Positions 1-8,365 of a DNA stretch of 64,000 nt are shown here, piece after piece; the first letter of the stretch is position 1, and each line of letters begins with the position of its first letter. Made by a program: the position numbers and the translations under genes. Source of the DNA: Amphibacillus sediminis NBRC 103570 (GTDB taxonomy: Bacteria; Bacillota; Bacilli; Bacillales; Amphibacillaceae); contig NZ_BCQW01000010.1 in assembly GCF_001552275.1 (NCBI RefSeq), forward strand, positions 50,361 through 114,360. The letters run 5' to 3'. The notes under the pieces were generated by a model. It was not told the origin of the DNA. It did no database searches and saw only the letters and a list, made by a program, of their open reading frames with translations.

Positions 1-165
1 TGCAATCTCATTAACCGAATGTGATTTACAAGATAGTAAATGCAAAATACGAATGCGTGTTGGATCACTTAATGCTTTAAAAGTTTGAGAAACAACAAAG
101 AGCGTCTCCTCATCCAAATCATAAGCCTCTTGTGTCATTTCTTGATCATTTATTTCTTCAGACAT
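1..165 (-). CDS. ArsR/SmtB-family transcriptional regulator (5' end only)
   Basis: Reading leftwards from an ATG at 165 gives 55 codons without a stop, running off the window edge. After an acidic leader the protein continues with [16 protein letters not shown], the hallmark start of the ArsR winged-helix fold, and then reaches SVNEIA, the beginning of the DNA-recognition helices. A GGGGAG ribosome site lies just upstream of the start. Family members are small dimeric repressors that release DNA on binding metal ions. The residue CKSH in helix 3 could be part of a metal site, but the diagnostic C-terminal half is outside the window, so the inducer cannot be named. Confidence 0.85.
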   Translation of the reverse strand, partial: MSEEINDQEMTQEAYDLDEETLFVVSQTFKALSDPTRIRILHLLSCKSHSVNEIA

Positions 166-191
166 AATCTCTCCCCACTTCCTATATCAAA

Positions 192-365
192 TCTGTCTTG
201 GCGTATTTACACCCAGATGCTTTGCTCGATAAATTCCCACTGAAATTCTGTGGTATTCGCTGGAGGGTTTAACTTGATTCAGCCGAGGTTTGTACCCCAC
301 TGATTGAAAGACCAATGGGTATTCATCTCTCCACTTATAGAAGTGGGGACTTTGCTGAGGAAGTT
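192..365 (+). repeat. Family B repeat, copy B1
   Basis: Non-coding repeat between the regulator and the DDAH-like gene. It starts near CTTGGCGTATTTAC and contains a TTAACTTGATTCAGCCGAGG core and a small CCACTTATAGAAGTGG hairpin, then ends near GACTTTGCTGAGGAAG. The same order of blocks recurs near 29637, 44213, 52310 and, inverted, 60598. Confidence 0.7.
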
Positions 366-392
366 AAATCCCTCTTTTATTTGGTTATTAAA

Positions 393-1232
393 TTACAGAC
401 GTGTGATTGGCATGGTACAACATCGAAATGAGCCACCTGATTTGATAATTTCATTAAATGGAACTTCAATAACTTTGAAACCTCGTTCACGTAATGCATG
501 ATTAACTTCTTTATTTTCAGGAAGGCTAATAACCTTTTGCTCACCAATCGAGAGAACATTCGTCCCTAACGTAAATTGTTCCTCATCATCGACATGAATA
601 AGCTGATAAGTGGATTTAAGCTTTTGGTAATCAGACTTAACCATTCCAGCCTGATAAATCAGGGCTAAATCAGGTGAAACGATGTTGAAGGTGCAATCAA
701 GGTGGAGAATCCCTTCAGTTAAGGTAATCGACTCAATTTGGTAATTAGGAAGCTCTAACTTTAAATGATCAATCGCCTCTTGAGTGGTACGATCGCTAAT
801 CCCAACCCAAATTTTATTATTATCGATTAGAACGTCACCACCCTCGATCGAAGACGAACGCTGCTCTTGATAAGGTATCTGATAATCGTCGAGCTTTTCA
901 ATTAAATACTTCGTTTCTTCTGCTCGAACTTTACTAGCCATTGCAGCAATGATGACCTTATCGCCAATTGTAAATCCAATATCACGAGTGAACACCTGTT
1001 CATTTAATGAAGGGTCAGGATCAAGTTTGATCACATTGACGCCTTCTCTTTCTAAAACACTAACAAATTGTTGATGCTGCTCCGTTGCCTTGTTAATATC
1101 AATATTATCCTCTTTGTAAAGCTTCTGAGTTTCATTAATCACTTTACCAATCCGCATAAACTTAGGTGGTACTACAACAACATGTTCTAGCCTATCGTAC
1201 TCGTTTTGACAAACAACTTGTTCTACAAGCAT
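393..1232 (-). CDS. Dimethylarginine dimethylaminohydrolase (DDAH) family amidohydrolase
   Basis: 279 residues, the usual length for bacterial DDAH-like proteins. The pentein (guanidino-group-modifying) fold is recognisable: acidic substrate motif FTRDIGF near residue 83, the IEGGDVLI block near 130, the catalytic histidine in HLDCTFN near 178, and the nucleophile cysteine in the C-terminal SGGSFRCCTMP. Family members hydrolyse methylated arginine or related guanidino compounds to citrulline and an amine. Transcription is monocistronic from TTGGAC (1285-1290), 16 bases, TATAAT (1263-1268), with ribosome site GGGAGGT before the ATG. The exact substrate is not deducible; an arginine deiminase or amidinotransferase role is possible but less likely at this length. 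Confidence 0.85.
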   Translation of the reverse strand: MLVEQVVCQNEYDRLEHVVVVPPKFMRIGKVINETQKLYKEDNIDINKATEQHQQFVSVLEREGVNVIKLDPDPSLNEQVFTRDIGFTIGDKVIIAAMASKVRAEETKYLIEKLDDYQIPYQEQRSSSIEGGDVLIDNNKIWVGISDRTTQEAIDHLKLELPNYQIESITLTEGILHLDCTFNIVSPDLALIYQAGMVKSDYQKLKSTYQLIHVDDEEQFTLGTNVLSIGEQKVISLPENKEVNHALRERGFKVIEVPFNEIIKSGGSFRCCTMPITRL

Positions 1233-1262
1233 GGCCTGACCTCCCGTTTTATGTCTCTTTAT

Positions 1263-1290
1263 ATTATAGCAGAAGTTTGTATTTGTCCAA
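1263..1290 (-). promoter_or_regulatory. Sigma-A promoter of the DDAH-like gene
   Basis: On the minus strand, TTGGAC at 1290-1285 and a perfect TATAAT at 1268-1263 are separated by 16 bases. They lie about 30 bases upstream of the start codon at 1232. A short AAGCTG/CAGCTT inverted repeat lies directly upstream of the -35 box and could be an operator. Confidence 0.7.
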
Positions 1291-1464
1291 GCTGATATCT
1301 GCCAGCTTGTGGAAATGCGAGACCTTTACTTTACATGATTCACGATTATCATTTATTTATTCATATAAGTGTGTGACCGTCTAATATTCAAAAAACGAGT
1401 ATAAGTTGTCCAGATAGTAAACGACTTGCTTCTAGCAAAAGTAATAACCTCTAAAAATGATAAA

Positions 1465-1490
1465 AAAAATCTGGGCATGCCCAGATTTTT
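1465..1490. terminator. Bidirectional terminator after the Van-type operon
   Basis: A perfect palindrome centred on ATCTGGGCATGCCCAGAT is flanked by A-runs on the left and T-runs on the right. It lies 10 bases past the racemase stop codon and ends the leftward operon. The remaining 1291-1464 shows nothing else I recognise. Confidence 0.85.
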
Positions 1491-1499
1491 TCCTAACAA

Positions 1500-2642
1500 T
1501 TAATGATTCGTTAAAAATCGCTCTATCCGTTCACTTAACCGGCTAAGTAGTTCGTTTGTAATCGTATCTGCATGTCCAGCAACTTCTTCTGCACGTATTT
1601 CTTCAGTTCCATCTTTGCCAATTAGTGTGACAATATCGCCTCTTTTTACATGAGGAATATCCGTGACGTCAACCATATGCTGATCCATACAAACTCGTCC
1701 GATTATTGGGGCACGAGAGCCATTAATCAAAACATCGCATTGTTGCTCTGAAAGGCTTCGAGGCAATCCATCTGCATAGCCAATTGGTATAATAGCAATC
1801 GTTGTATCTTTTTTAACCTGATAGGCACGGCCATACCCCACATATTCACCCGGCTTAGCATTTTTGACTAATGCAACCTTCGTTTTTAAAGCAAGCACTG
1901 GCTTTAAATCGAGTTGCAACCGAGTCGGAGTGTTAGATGAGCTTAGCACACCATACAAGGCGATGCCAATTCGAGCATATTGGCAGCGAAGCTCAGGATA
2001 ATTTAAAATACCATAGCTACTTTGGATATGGGTAGCTGGTATTGGAATCTTTCGTTCTTTTAATTGCTCAATCAAGCTGTAAAAACGCGTAATTTGTTTC
2101 CTCGTAAACTCTACATCCGCTTCCATTAAACTATCAGCTACTGATAAATGTGTAAAGATTCCAGTCACTTCAAGATGCTCAAAGCTAAAAATATTAGCGA
2201 TCTGATCATAATCCTGATAGCTTTGTCCCAATCGATTCATGCCTGTATCTACTTTTACTTGCACTTTGATAGGCAGATTAAAAGCCGCTAGCTCTTCAGC
2301 ATGTTGATAATCAATGACGGCCTGTGTAAGACTATAACGAAAGAGTTCCTCAGCTCTTGACGCATCGGTATAACCTAAAATTAAGATGTCTGCTTTTAGT
2401 CCTTGGTTACGTAGGTCAATCGCTTCATCAATTGTCGCAACAGCAAAAGCATCGATACCCAAATCATTGAGGTAGAGTGCTATTTTACCAGCACCATGTC
2501 CATAGGCATTAGCTTTGACTACTGCCATCAATTTACACTCGTCTGGAAAGGCAGCTTGCAAAACAGCGACATTATGACGTAAGTTAGACAGATTTAATTC
2601 GAGCCACGCACGATCATTTAACCGAGTCATCACCTGAGTCAT
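1500..2642 (-). CDS. PLP-dependent alanine/serine racemase (VanT racemase half)
   Basis: 380-residue fold-type III racemase. The PLP lysine is K43 in AVVKANAYGHG, the VKVDTGMNRLG motif is near 137, and YARIGIALYG and VGYGRAY supply the PLP-pocket and second catalytic tyrosine region; CMDQHMVDVT is the typical C-terminal signature. Alone it could be an alanine racemase. However, it starts inside the stop of a membrane acyltransferase-like gene (ATGA overlap), and the two together match VanT, the membrane serine racemase of VanC/E/G clusters, in both order and combined length (344+380). It would convert L-Ser (or L-Ala) to the D-form. Start choice: the overlapping ATG; an internal ATG five codons later is possible. 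Confidence 0.85.
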   Translation of the reverse strand: MTQVMTRLNDRAWLELNLSNLRHNVAVLQAAFPDECKLMAVVKANAYGHGAGKIALYLNDLGIDAFAVATIDEAIDLRNQGLKADILILGYTDASRAEELFRYSLTQAVIDYQHAEELAAFNLPIKVQVKVDTGMNRLGQSYQDYDQIANIFSFEHLEVTGIFTHLSVADSLMEADVEFTRKQITRFYSLIEQLKERKIPIPATHIQSSYGILNYPELRCQYARIGIALYGVLSSSNTPTRLQLDLKPVLALKTKVALVKNAKPGEYVGYGRAYQVKKDTTIAIIPIGYADGLPRSLSEQQCDVLINGSRAPIIGRVCMDQHMVDVTDIPHVKRGDIVTLIGKDGTEEIRAEEVAGHADTITNELLSRLSERIERFLTNH

Positions 2643-3673
2643 GACGAATTCCCCCCTCTTTGCCAGAACCAGCCAAGAATGACGGATACAGCAATTGAAC
2701 CGACTGTAACAGCAATAAAATGGATAAGATTGTGATCAATTAATAAATTCTGTAAGCCCGTTGCCTGGGCGACTCCACGAACAACAACAATGATAGCCGG
2801 ATGAATCAAATAAATCAGCATAGATAGATCTCGAAAGTAAACATAACTTTTACCCTGCCAAAATAGTAATGCTTGAAATAAAAACAACATACATGGCAAC
2901 AACATGATATACATGCTATCATGACGTTGAACGCCAAGGCTATGTAGCCACAGCCCTTCACTAAGCATAAGTATGAAAAATATCAGCACACCGATTAGAC
3001 TTGCCTTGAACGAGATTTCTTTCTTCATTCTGACTAAGCTTGCCCCGAGTAAAAAGAAAATCGGTGCAAAAAATAGACCATTTCGTGTATAACTAGAAAT
3101 TTGAAAAATATGTTGGTAAATCGACTCAAAAAATGGAGTTTCTGCAATAAAGCCATAATAGCTATCACCAAAAAGTCCGATTAAGTATAGAAGAATACCA
3201 ATGCTAAAGGCAACAGTTGGCTGTAAAAATCTTAACATAATCCAAGTAATCAAAGCAGCTAGCATTACAGCTGGTAAGTACCAAAGATGATAAAACGTTC
3301 CATCGAATACAAGTGCTTTAACAAAGCTAGCAAGATCCCATTCTAGCAAAGTTCCTGTATAAATGTTTAGCGGTAGATAGACGAGTATGGCAACAGCGTA
3401 TAATACTAATGTTTTTTTCAAGAATTTGCTTAAGCGTGAAAAAGGTAGCTGGCCCTCTTTCGCTCTAGCAAATAGCAAAAAACCTGATGTCATAAAAAAG
3501 AAGGGAACAGCAACTCGTCCGATAATTCGAGTCAAAATAAAATCTGCTGTTTCATTAATACCTAATAATGGTGATGTATGAATTGCTACAACTAAAACGG
3601 CAGCAATTATTCTAAAGTAATCAATTCCTGGATAATTTTTCTTCGTTACTGCTGTCATTCTTTCTCCCTCCAT
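2639..3673 (-). CDS. Acyltransferase-3-like membrane protein (VanT membrane half)
   Basis: 344 residues with about ten hydrophobic segments. The N-terminus GIDYFRIIAAVLVVAIHTSPLL is the family pattern of acyltransferase-3/OafA-type proteins, with the conserved histidine in the first helix; FFMTSGFLLF follows near 60. In VanT such a module is fused to a serine racemase and is proposed to bring L-serine to the enzyme. Here it ends in a TGA overlapping the racemase ATG. The upstream end overlaps the VanXY gene by 19 bases. The internal ATG at 3658 (MTAVTKKNYPG) is an alternative start. A sugar- or wall-acylating enzyme is the other possibility. Confidence 0.8.
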   Translation of the reverse strand: MEGERMTAVTKKNYPGIDYFRIIAAVLVVAIHTSPLLGINETADFILTRIIGRVAVPFFFMTSGFLLFARAKEGQLPFSRLSKFLKKTLVLYAVAILVYLPLNIYTGTLLEWDLASFVKALVFDGTFYHLWYLPAVMLAALITWIMLRFLQPTVAFSIGILLYLIGLFGDSYYGFIAETPFFESIYQHIFQISSYTRNGLFFAPIFFLLGASLVRMKKEISFKASLIGVLIFFILMLSEGLWLHSLGVQRHDSMYIMLLPCMLFLFQALLFWQGKSYVYFRDLSMLIYLIHPAIIVVVRGVAQATGLQNLLIDHNLIHFIAVTVGSIAVSVILGWFWQRGGNSS

Positions 3674-4419
3674 ACGGTTACTACTACACCATCTTGATTA
3701 TTACCAGAGACTTGATAAGCCACACCATCTGGAATTTCTATGATCGTTGGCTGGTGATCATTCACCGCTGTATAACCTATTTCATAAACTTGTTTATCTG
3801 ATTCAAAGCATAAGGGCTGATTAGCGAAGGAAAATGACTTAAGATACTCGGTATATTCTTCTAATGTTAGCCTTTTATCTGTGATAATTCTTGAATGCGG
3901 AAAGCCGACATAACGAAAATGCCATGGTTCATGACCAATCTGCGTAATCGCTTCAGCCCAAGCAGGATACCTCTCTATAAAGCCGTATTCAATCGCTAGC
4001 TCTCTGAAACGCCCACAAATTCCCGTGTAAGGAAAGTCAGGGCAAATAAAATCAATCTCTGCTTTGGCTTCAGCAAGGTCAATTGCTAAACCGGTTTGAT
4101 GTTCACTACAGCCCGGTAAAGCGACGAACTTTTCGGTAAAAGCTCGACCATGTTCTTCCAAGCATTGTTGGTAAATCATTTCTTGTTCTTGATAGGAACG
4201 ATAACCACTAACGGGCAGAACCTGATCAGCACAATCTAGTACAGCTGTAATATTTGCCAACATAATCGCTGCTTGTTGATCCAGTAAAATCTCTCCAAAG
4301 TCTGATCGGATCGGTACAAGCTTGTTTGACGTGACCTTTCCGCTTACAGGGTGTGATGCATTTGCAAGGACTAAATAGCCTTTCGTGATGTCGCTTTTTT
4401 CAAAAACTAGAGTGTTCAT
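3655..4419 (-). CDS. vanXY: VanXY-type D,D-dipeptidase/D,D-carboxypeptidase
   Basis: 254 residues, cytoplasmic, no signal peptide. The VanY/M15 zinc site is clear: SEHQTGLAIDLAE (SxHxxGxAxD, near 109) supplies His and Asp ligands and EPWHFRYVG (near 172) supplies the catalytic Glu and third His ligand; VLPVSGYRSYQEQ is the substrate-binding YR motif. Proteins of this size without a membrane anchor, encoded next to a VanC/G-like ligase, are bifunctional VanXY enzymes. They cleave D-Ala-D-Ala dipeptide and pentapeptide ends so that only the modified precursor remains. About 60 residues beyond the M15 domain form a separate C-terminal tail. It overlaps the ligase stop as ATGA. Confidence 0.85.
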   Translation of the reverse strand: MNTLVFEKSDITKGYLVLANASHPVSGKVTSNKLVPIRSDFGEILLDQQAAIMLANITAVLDCADQVLPVSGYRSYQEQEMIYQQCLEEHGRAFTEKFVALPGCSEHQTGLAIDLAEAKAEIDFICPDFPYTGICGRFRELAIEYGFIERYPAWAEAITQIGHEPWHFRYVGFPHSRIITDKRLTLEEYTEYLKSFSFANQPLCFESDKQVYEIGYTAVNDHQPTIIEIPDGVAYQVSGNNQDGVVVTVWREKE

Positions 4420-5462
4420 GAGCCTACCGCTAGTTCAATTAATTGATTGACAATTTGCTCATAGCTCATCCCAATCCCTTTCAGCATATTGGGATAACGG
4501 CTGTAAGTTGAAAAGCCAGGAATAGTGTTAACCTCATTGAAGACAATTTCTTGATCTGGTGTTAAAAATAAATCAACTCTTGCAAATCCCGAACATCCTA
4601 GTGTCCGATAAATAATTTCAGCAGCCTGTTTGACTCGATTAGCTACCTCGCGATTAATTCTTGCTGGCAAATGAATTTTGGCTGTTTTGAGTGTATATTT
4701 TTCTGTATAATCAAAAAAGCCATCAACTAGTTCGATTTCATCTATTTCACCAAGGGTAAGAGTTTCATTCCCTAGTACCGCACAGCCAACTTCAAAGCCA
4801 TTAATTCCTTCCTCAATAATCACCTTGCTATCATGCTCAAAAGCCGTTTCTACTGCTTTCGCTAACTCTTCTTTTGCTAATACCTTGGTAATCCCAAATG
4901 ATGACCCCGCATTAACAGGCTTAACAAACAATGGGTAGCCCAAATGACTGACTTTATTCAACAGCTCATCCTCTGACAACTTGTCATAAATCACAATCGA
5001 TTCCGGAACCTTGATCCCAGCCGTTTTTACAAGCTTATGGGCAAGATCTTTATCCATACAAAGAGCAGAACTCAGTGTATTACAGCCTACATATGGAATC
5101 CCTGCTAACTCTAATAAACCCTGAATCGTACCATCTTCACCATTTTTCCCATGCAAAACAGGAAAAGCAACATCAATGGGCATTGTCGTTATGGTGTCAT
5201 TCTTGAATACTAGCAGACCTTTCGTTTTGCGGTCAGGGGAAATAACTACAGGAACACATGAAGTAGAATCTTGCCACCATGTATCATTCTTAATGGCTTC
5301 GATATCTCCTGAGTATTTGAACCATTCACCTTGACGTGTAATTCCAATTAAAATAAGCTTGTTCTCTTTTAAATTAATACTATTAATAATTGAATAAGCG
5401 GATTGAAGAGAAACCTGATATTCACCAGAATGTCCCCCAAACAAAACTGCGACTGTTTTCAT
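4416..5462 (-). CDS. vanG: D-alanine--D-serine/D-alanine ligase, VanG type
   Basis: 348-residue ATP-grasp ligase. Present are the VLFGGHSGEYQVSLQSA N-terminus, FPVLHGKNGEDGTIQGLLE, the ATP-binding FVKPVNAGSSFGI, and FNEVNTIPGFSTYSRYP near the C-terminus. The omega-loop FFDYTEKYTLKTAK resembles VanG/VanC ligases (EKYxL) more than VanA/B D-lactate ligases, so D-Ala-D-Ser synthesis is inferred; an ordinary Ddl cannot be excluded. It heads an operon with VanXY and the two VanT halves. No VanR/VanS genes are next to it. Ribosome site AAGGG precedes the start, and the palindrome AACTATAGTT (5503-5512) lies in the leader region. Confidence 0.85.
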   Translation of the reverse strand: MKTVAVLFGGHSGEYQVSLQSAYSIINSINLKENKLILIGITRQGEWFKYSGDIEAIKNDTWWQDSTSCVPVVISPDRKTKGLLVFKNDTITTMPIDVAFPVLHGKNGEDGTIQGLLELAGIPYVGCNTLSSALCMDKDLAHKLVKTAGIKVPESIVIYDKLSEDELLNKVSHLGYPLFVKPVNAGSSFGITKVLAKEELAKAVETAFEHDSKVIIEEGINGFEVGCAVLGNETLTLGEIDEIELVDGFFDYTEKYTLKTAKIHLPARINREVANRVKQAAEIIYRTLGCSGFARVDLFLTPDQEIVFNEVNTIPGFSTYSRYPNMLKGIGMSYEQIVNQLIELAVGS

Positions 5463-5502
5463 GATGTTTACACCCTTTACTCTATTTTTTTATTAATCTC
5501 TT

Positions 5503-5512
5503 AACTATAGTT
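5503..5512. promoter_or_regulatory. Short palindrome upstream of the VanG-type operon
   Basis: AACTATAGTT is a perfect ten-base palindrome about 40 bases before the ligase start, near where the promoter should lie. It could be an operator or a -10-like element. No confident -35 box was seen. This is only a candidate. Confidence 0.3.
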
Positions 5513-5684
5513 GTTCTAATTAAAATGACGAAAGATTAATGATAAAGGTTTCATTTCTTTGATCATATCGATTATGTATAGAAATGTCTAATCATCTGAT
5601 AGACTATGTTTCTCCTAGTTGACAAGTTTGGACTTAGCATGTCATGAGATTGGTTCGCACAATTTCGCACGATTAAACACAAAA

Positions 5685-5729
5685 TAAACCAAGAAGGCAA
5701 AAACGTGGTTACGTTCTGCCCTTGGTTAA
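5685..5729 (-). terminator. Terminator of clpE
   Basis: Nested inverted repeats AACCAAG...CTTGGTT, GGCA...TGCC and AACGT...ACGTT form a long hairpin 17 bases beyond the clpE stop. In the leftward direction it is followed by the U-rich ATTTTGTGTTTAAT. Confidence 0.75.
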
Positions 5730-5745
5730 TTTAGCAAGATCCTTT

Positions 5746-7863
5746 TTATTCTTGTCCTTTTGTCACGACAATCTGGTTTTTCTCTAAGTTCACTTTAATT
5801 AACTTAACATCCTCTTCTTCTAAAAGTAAATCAGTAATGCCATCCTCAACCGTTTCTTGAAGAACGCGTCTAAGTGGTCGAGCACCGAAGTTCGGATCAT
5901 AGCCTTTTTCTGCTAAATACGCCTTGGCCTCCTCCGCCACTTCTAGCTGATAGCCTTGTTGGTCCAAACGTTGATCTAGCTCGCTCAACATTAAGTCAAC
6001 GATTTTAACTAAATCAGATTGTTCTAAGGCTTGGAATGGAATAATCGCATCAAAGCGATTTAAAAACTCAGGTTTAAAATAGTCTCTTAAGTTCTCTAAT
6101 GTGGATACTGCTTCATTATTATTTTGAGTAAACCCTAATTGATTTCTCTTTAAAGCTGTCCCAGCATTACTTGTCATGATAATCACTGTATCCTTAAAGT
6201 TAACTGTTCGACCTTGACTATCGGTTAAGTGACCATCCTCCATAATTTGTAGAAACATGTGTTGCACATCAGGATGGGCCTTCTCAATCTCATCAAGTAA
6301 AATTAAACTATAAGGTTTACGACGAACTTTCTCAGTTAACTGACCAGCCTCCTCATGGCCGATATAGCCGGGAGGTGAGCCAATGATCTTAGCAACGGCA
6401 TGTTTCTCCATATATTCACTCATATCAAGGCGAATTAAGGCATCTTTTGTTCCAAACAGCTCTTCTGCTAACACCTTCGTCAATTCCGTTTTCCCGACAC
6501 CTGTTGGCCCAACAAATAAGAACGAACCAATCGGCCGGTCTGCCGATTTTAAACCAGCTCGACTTCGACGAATCGCTTTGGCAAGCTTAGTCACTGCATG
6601 TTCTTGACCAATTACCTTAGAAGCCAGCTGTTCTTTAAGGTTTTTCATTTTAGCCTGTTCATCTGCTTGCATCTTTTTAACGGGAATCCCCGTTTTTTCC
6701 TCGATAATCGTTTGGATCTCTTCAACCGTTACTTCAGCTGAAGGCTTTTGCTCTGCTTCTGCAAGTTTTTTCTCAAGCTTAAGCTCTTGGTGACGTAAGT
6801 TAGCAGCACGCTCATAATCTTCCTGTTCAGCTGCTGCTTCTTTTTCTTTCGCAATCTCAGCTAAACGTGCTTCGATCATAGATTTATCTGATTCAGCATG
6901 TACCAAGTTTAGCCGAGCACCTGCTTCATCAATTAAATCAATCGCTTTATCTGGTAAGAAGCGATCTTGAATATAGCGTTTTGATAATAGAACGGCTTGT
7001 TCGATTACCTCATCGTTATAAGTAACATGATGATAAGCCTGATAGCGATCTTTAATACCTTGTAAGATTGCAATGGCTTCTGCTGTTGAAGGTTCTTGTA
7101 CCATGATAGGTTGAAAGCGACGTTCAAGTGCCGCATCCTTCTCAATTTGACGATATTCTTTTAATGTGGTTGCACCAATCAATTGCAGTTCGCCACGAGC
7201 TAAGGCTGGTTTTAGAATATTCCCCGCATCCATCTGTGAACTTTCCGCGGTACCGGCACCAACCAATAAGTGAATTTCGTCAACAAACAGAATAACATTA
7301 TTTCGTTGTTGGAGTTCTTGGACAAGCTGTTTCATGCGCTCCTCAAATTGGCCACGAATACCAGTGTTGGCAACTAATGAAGCAACATCTAGCAAATAGA
7401 CTTCTTTCTTCGCTAATTTCTGTGGCACCTTACCTTCAACAATTTTCAGAGCTAGTCCTTCTGCAATAGCTGTCTTCCCTACACCGGGCTCCCCGATTAA
7501 AACTGGGTTGTTTTTATTTCGTCTATTTAAAGTTTCGATCACACGTTTTACTTCCTGCTCTCGTCCGATAACAGGATCGATTAATCCAGCTTTTGCAGCA
7601 TCCGTTAAATTACGGCCAAGATGATCGATTAGACCGCCTCTGCCTTTTTGGCGTTTGGCTTGGTTAACTTTAGTTTGGTTAGCTTGTTGCTGAGCCCCAA
7701 ACATCCCTTCACCTTGGTTGCCAAAAAAGCCTGAGGGATTCATGGATTGTTGTCTAATTTCAGCAAAGCAGGTATCACACACATGTAAGTGTTCGGTATA
7801 TTGATTTATTTGAAGTGTTACATCTATTGTTGCAGGACGGGTTTGACATTTTTGACAATTCAT
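5746..7863 (-). CDS. clpE: ATP-dependent Clp protease ATP-binding subunit ClpE
   Basis: 705-residue Hsp100 unfoldase. The N-terminal zinc finger with C3, C6, C29 and C32 distinguishes ClpE from ClpC. Two AAA+ modules follow: Walker A GEPGVGKT at 124-131 with [13 protein letters not shown], and GPTGVGKT near 450 with [12 protein letters not shown]. Between them lies a UVR-like coiled segment ([20 protein letters not shown]). ClpE works with the ClpP peptidase on heat-damaged proteins. Control is visible directly: two CtsR heptad repeats overlap a near-consensus promoter. The start ATG has an AGGAGG ribosome site. It is monocistronic, bounded by a hairpin terminator. Confidence 0.97.
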   Translation of the reverse strand: MNCQKCQTRPATIDVTLQINQYTEHLHVCDTCFAEIRQQSMNPSGFFGNQGEGMFGAQQQANQTKVNQAKRQKGRGGLIDHLGRNLTDAAKAGLIDPVIGREQEVKRVIETLNRRNKNNPVLIGEPGVGKTAIAEGLALKIVEGKVPQKLAKKEVYLLDVASLVANTGIRGQFEERMKQLVQELQQRNNVILFVDEIHLLVGAGTAESSQMDAGNILKPALARGELQLIGATTLKEYRQIEKDAALERRFQPIMVQEPSTAEAIAILQGIKDRYQAYHHVTYNDEVIEQAVLLSKRYIQDRFLPDKAIDLIDEAGARLNLVHAESDKSMIEARLAEIAKEKEAAAEQEDYERAANLRHQELKLEKKLAEAEQKPSAEVTVEEIQTIIEEKTGIPVKKMQADEQAKMKNLKEQLASKVIGQEHAVTKLAKAIRRSRAGLKSADRPIGSFLFVGPTGVGKTELTKVLAEELFGTKDALIRLDMSEYMEKHAVAKIIGSPPGYIGHEEAGQLTEKVRRKPYSLILLDEIEKAHPDVQHMFLQIMEDGHLTDSQGRTVNFKDTVIIMTSNAGTALKRNQLGFTQNNNEAVSTLENLRDYFKPEFLNRFDAIIPFQALEQSDLVKIVDLMLSELDQRLDQQGYQLEVAEEAKAYLAEKGYDPNFGARPLRRVLQETVEDGITDLLLEEEDVKLIKVNLEKNQIVVTKGQE

Positions 7864-7889
7864 AAAAGCTTTCCTCCTTCTGATTGATT

Positions 7890-7940
7890 AGTTTGACTAT
7901 CTTTGACTTTAAGTATACTTTGACCTTTTTTGACTTTCAA
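7890..7940 (-). promoter_or_regulatory. clpE sigma-A promoter with two CtsR operators
   Basis: On the minus strand TTGAAA (7940-7935) is separated by exactly 17 bases from TATACT (7917-7912). One CtsR-type heptad repeat, GTCAAAAAAGGTCAAA, fills the spacer; the second, AGTCAAAGATAGTCAAA, lies just downstream over the start of transcription. Both match the known CtsR consensus of two GGTCAAA-like heptads spaced by three bases. Two boxes imply tight heat-inducible repression. Confidence 0.88.
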
Positions 7941-8083
7941 GTATTTTGCTTTTATTTTTTAAAAAAATTCAAACGTTAACCCCGTGTGCCTAAATTATGA
8001 TATGATTAATATTAGAAAACTTCGCTTGTCGTCTTGATGGCAAAGCCATCGTTTTGCTTCTACTACAATCGATCATTTTTTAT

Positions 8084-8330
8084 CGCAGTGTAACTGTCTG
8101 GGGCTGCGATTACTCGCCACATCGAAGGGCTTTTGTAAGACTCCAACTTCAGGAAATAAGAGAACACGGCATGTCTAAGTGGGAGATTCAACAGCCAGTA
8201 ATGGCCCGATTGGTTCAACTAACGTTCAGTGGTAAGAAAGGAAGCTGACTAAGTTCGGACGTCGTGTCGCAACGCCTGCACGAGCACATCCTATGCGGCG
8301 AAACCCCCACTGAACGAAGGTTCGCGTTAT
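8084..8330 (+). repeat. Family A repeat, copy A1
   Basis: Starts immediately 3' of TTTAT (8079-8083) with CGCAGTGTAACTG. It holds three hairpins in order: GGGGC/GCCCC, the left-end hairpin related to CTCCCACTT/AAGTGGGAG, and TTCAGTGG/CCCCACTGAA. The right end is diverged (TTCGCGTTAT). It sits 35 bases upstream of the TPR-like gene, so that gene's promoter must be in or next to the repeat. Apparent ORFs inside it are repeat shadows. The stretch 7950-8083 holds only a small GATGGC/GCCATC hairpin. Confidence 0.85.
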
Positions 8331-8365
8331 ACATTCTAATAGTATAAATAAGGAGGCAAACACAC

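Noticed and set aside
304..501. Rightward 65-codon ORF
   Set aside because: Overlaps the DDAH gene on the other strand and repeat B1; no ribosome site.
5463..5745. VanR/VanS or VanU genes upstream of the ligase
   Set aside because: The gap holds only a palindrome and the clpE terminator.
8054..8248. ORF with MSKWEIQQPV, also near 48809, 53247 and 58404
   Set aside because: The recurring peptide is family A hairpin sequence read as protein; no consistent frame or ribosome site.
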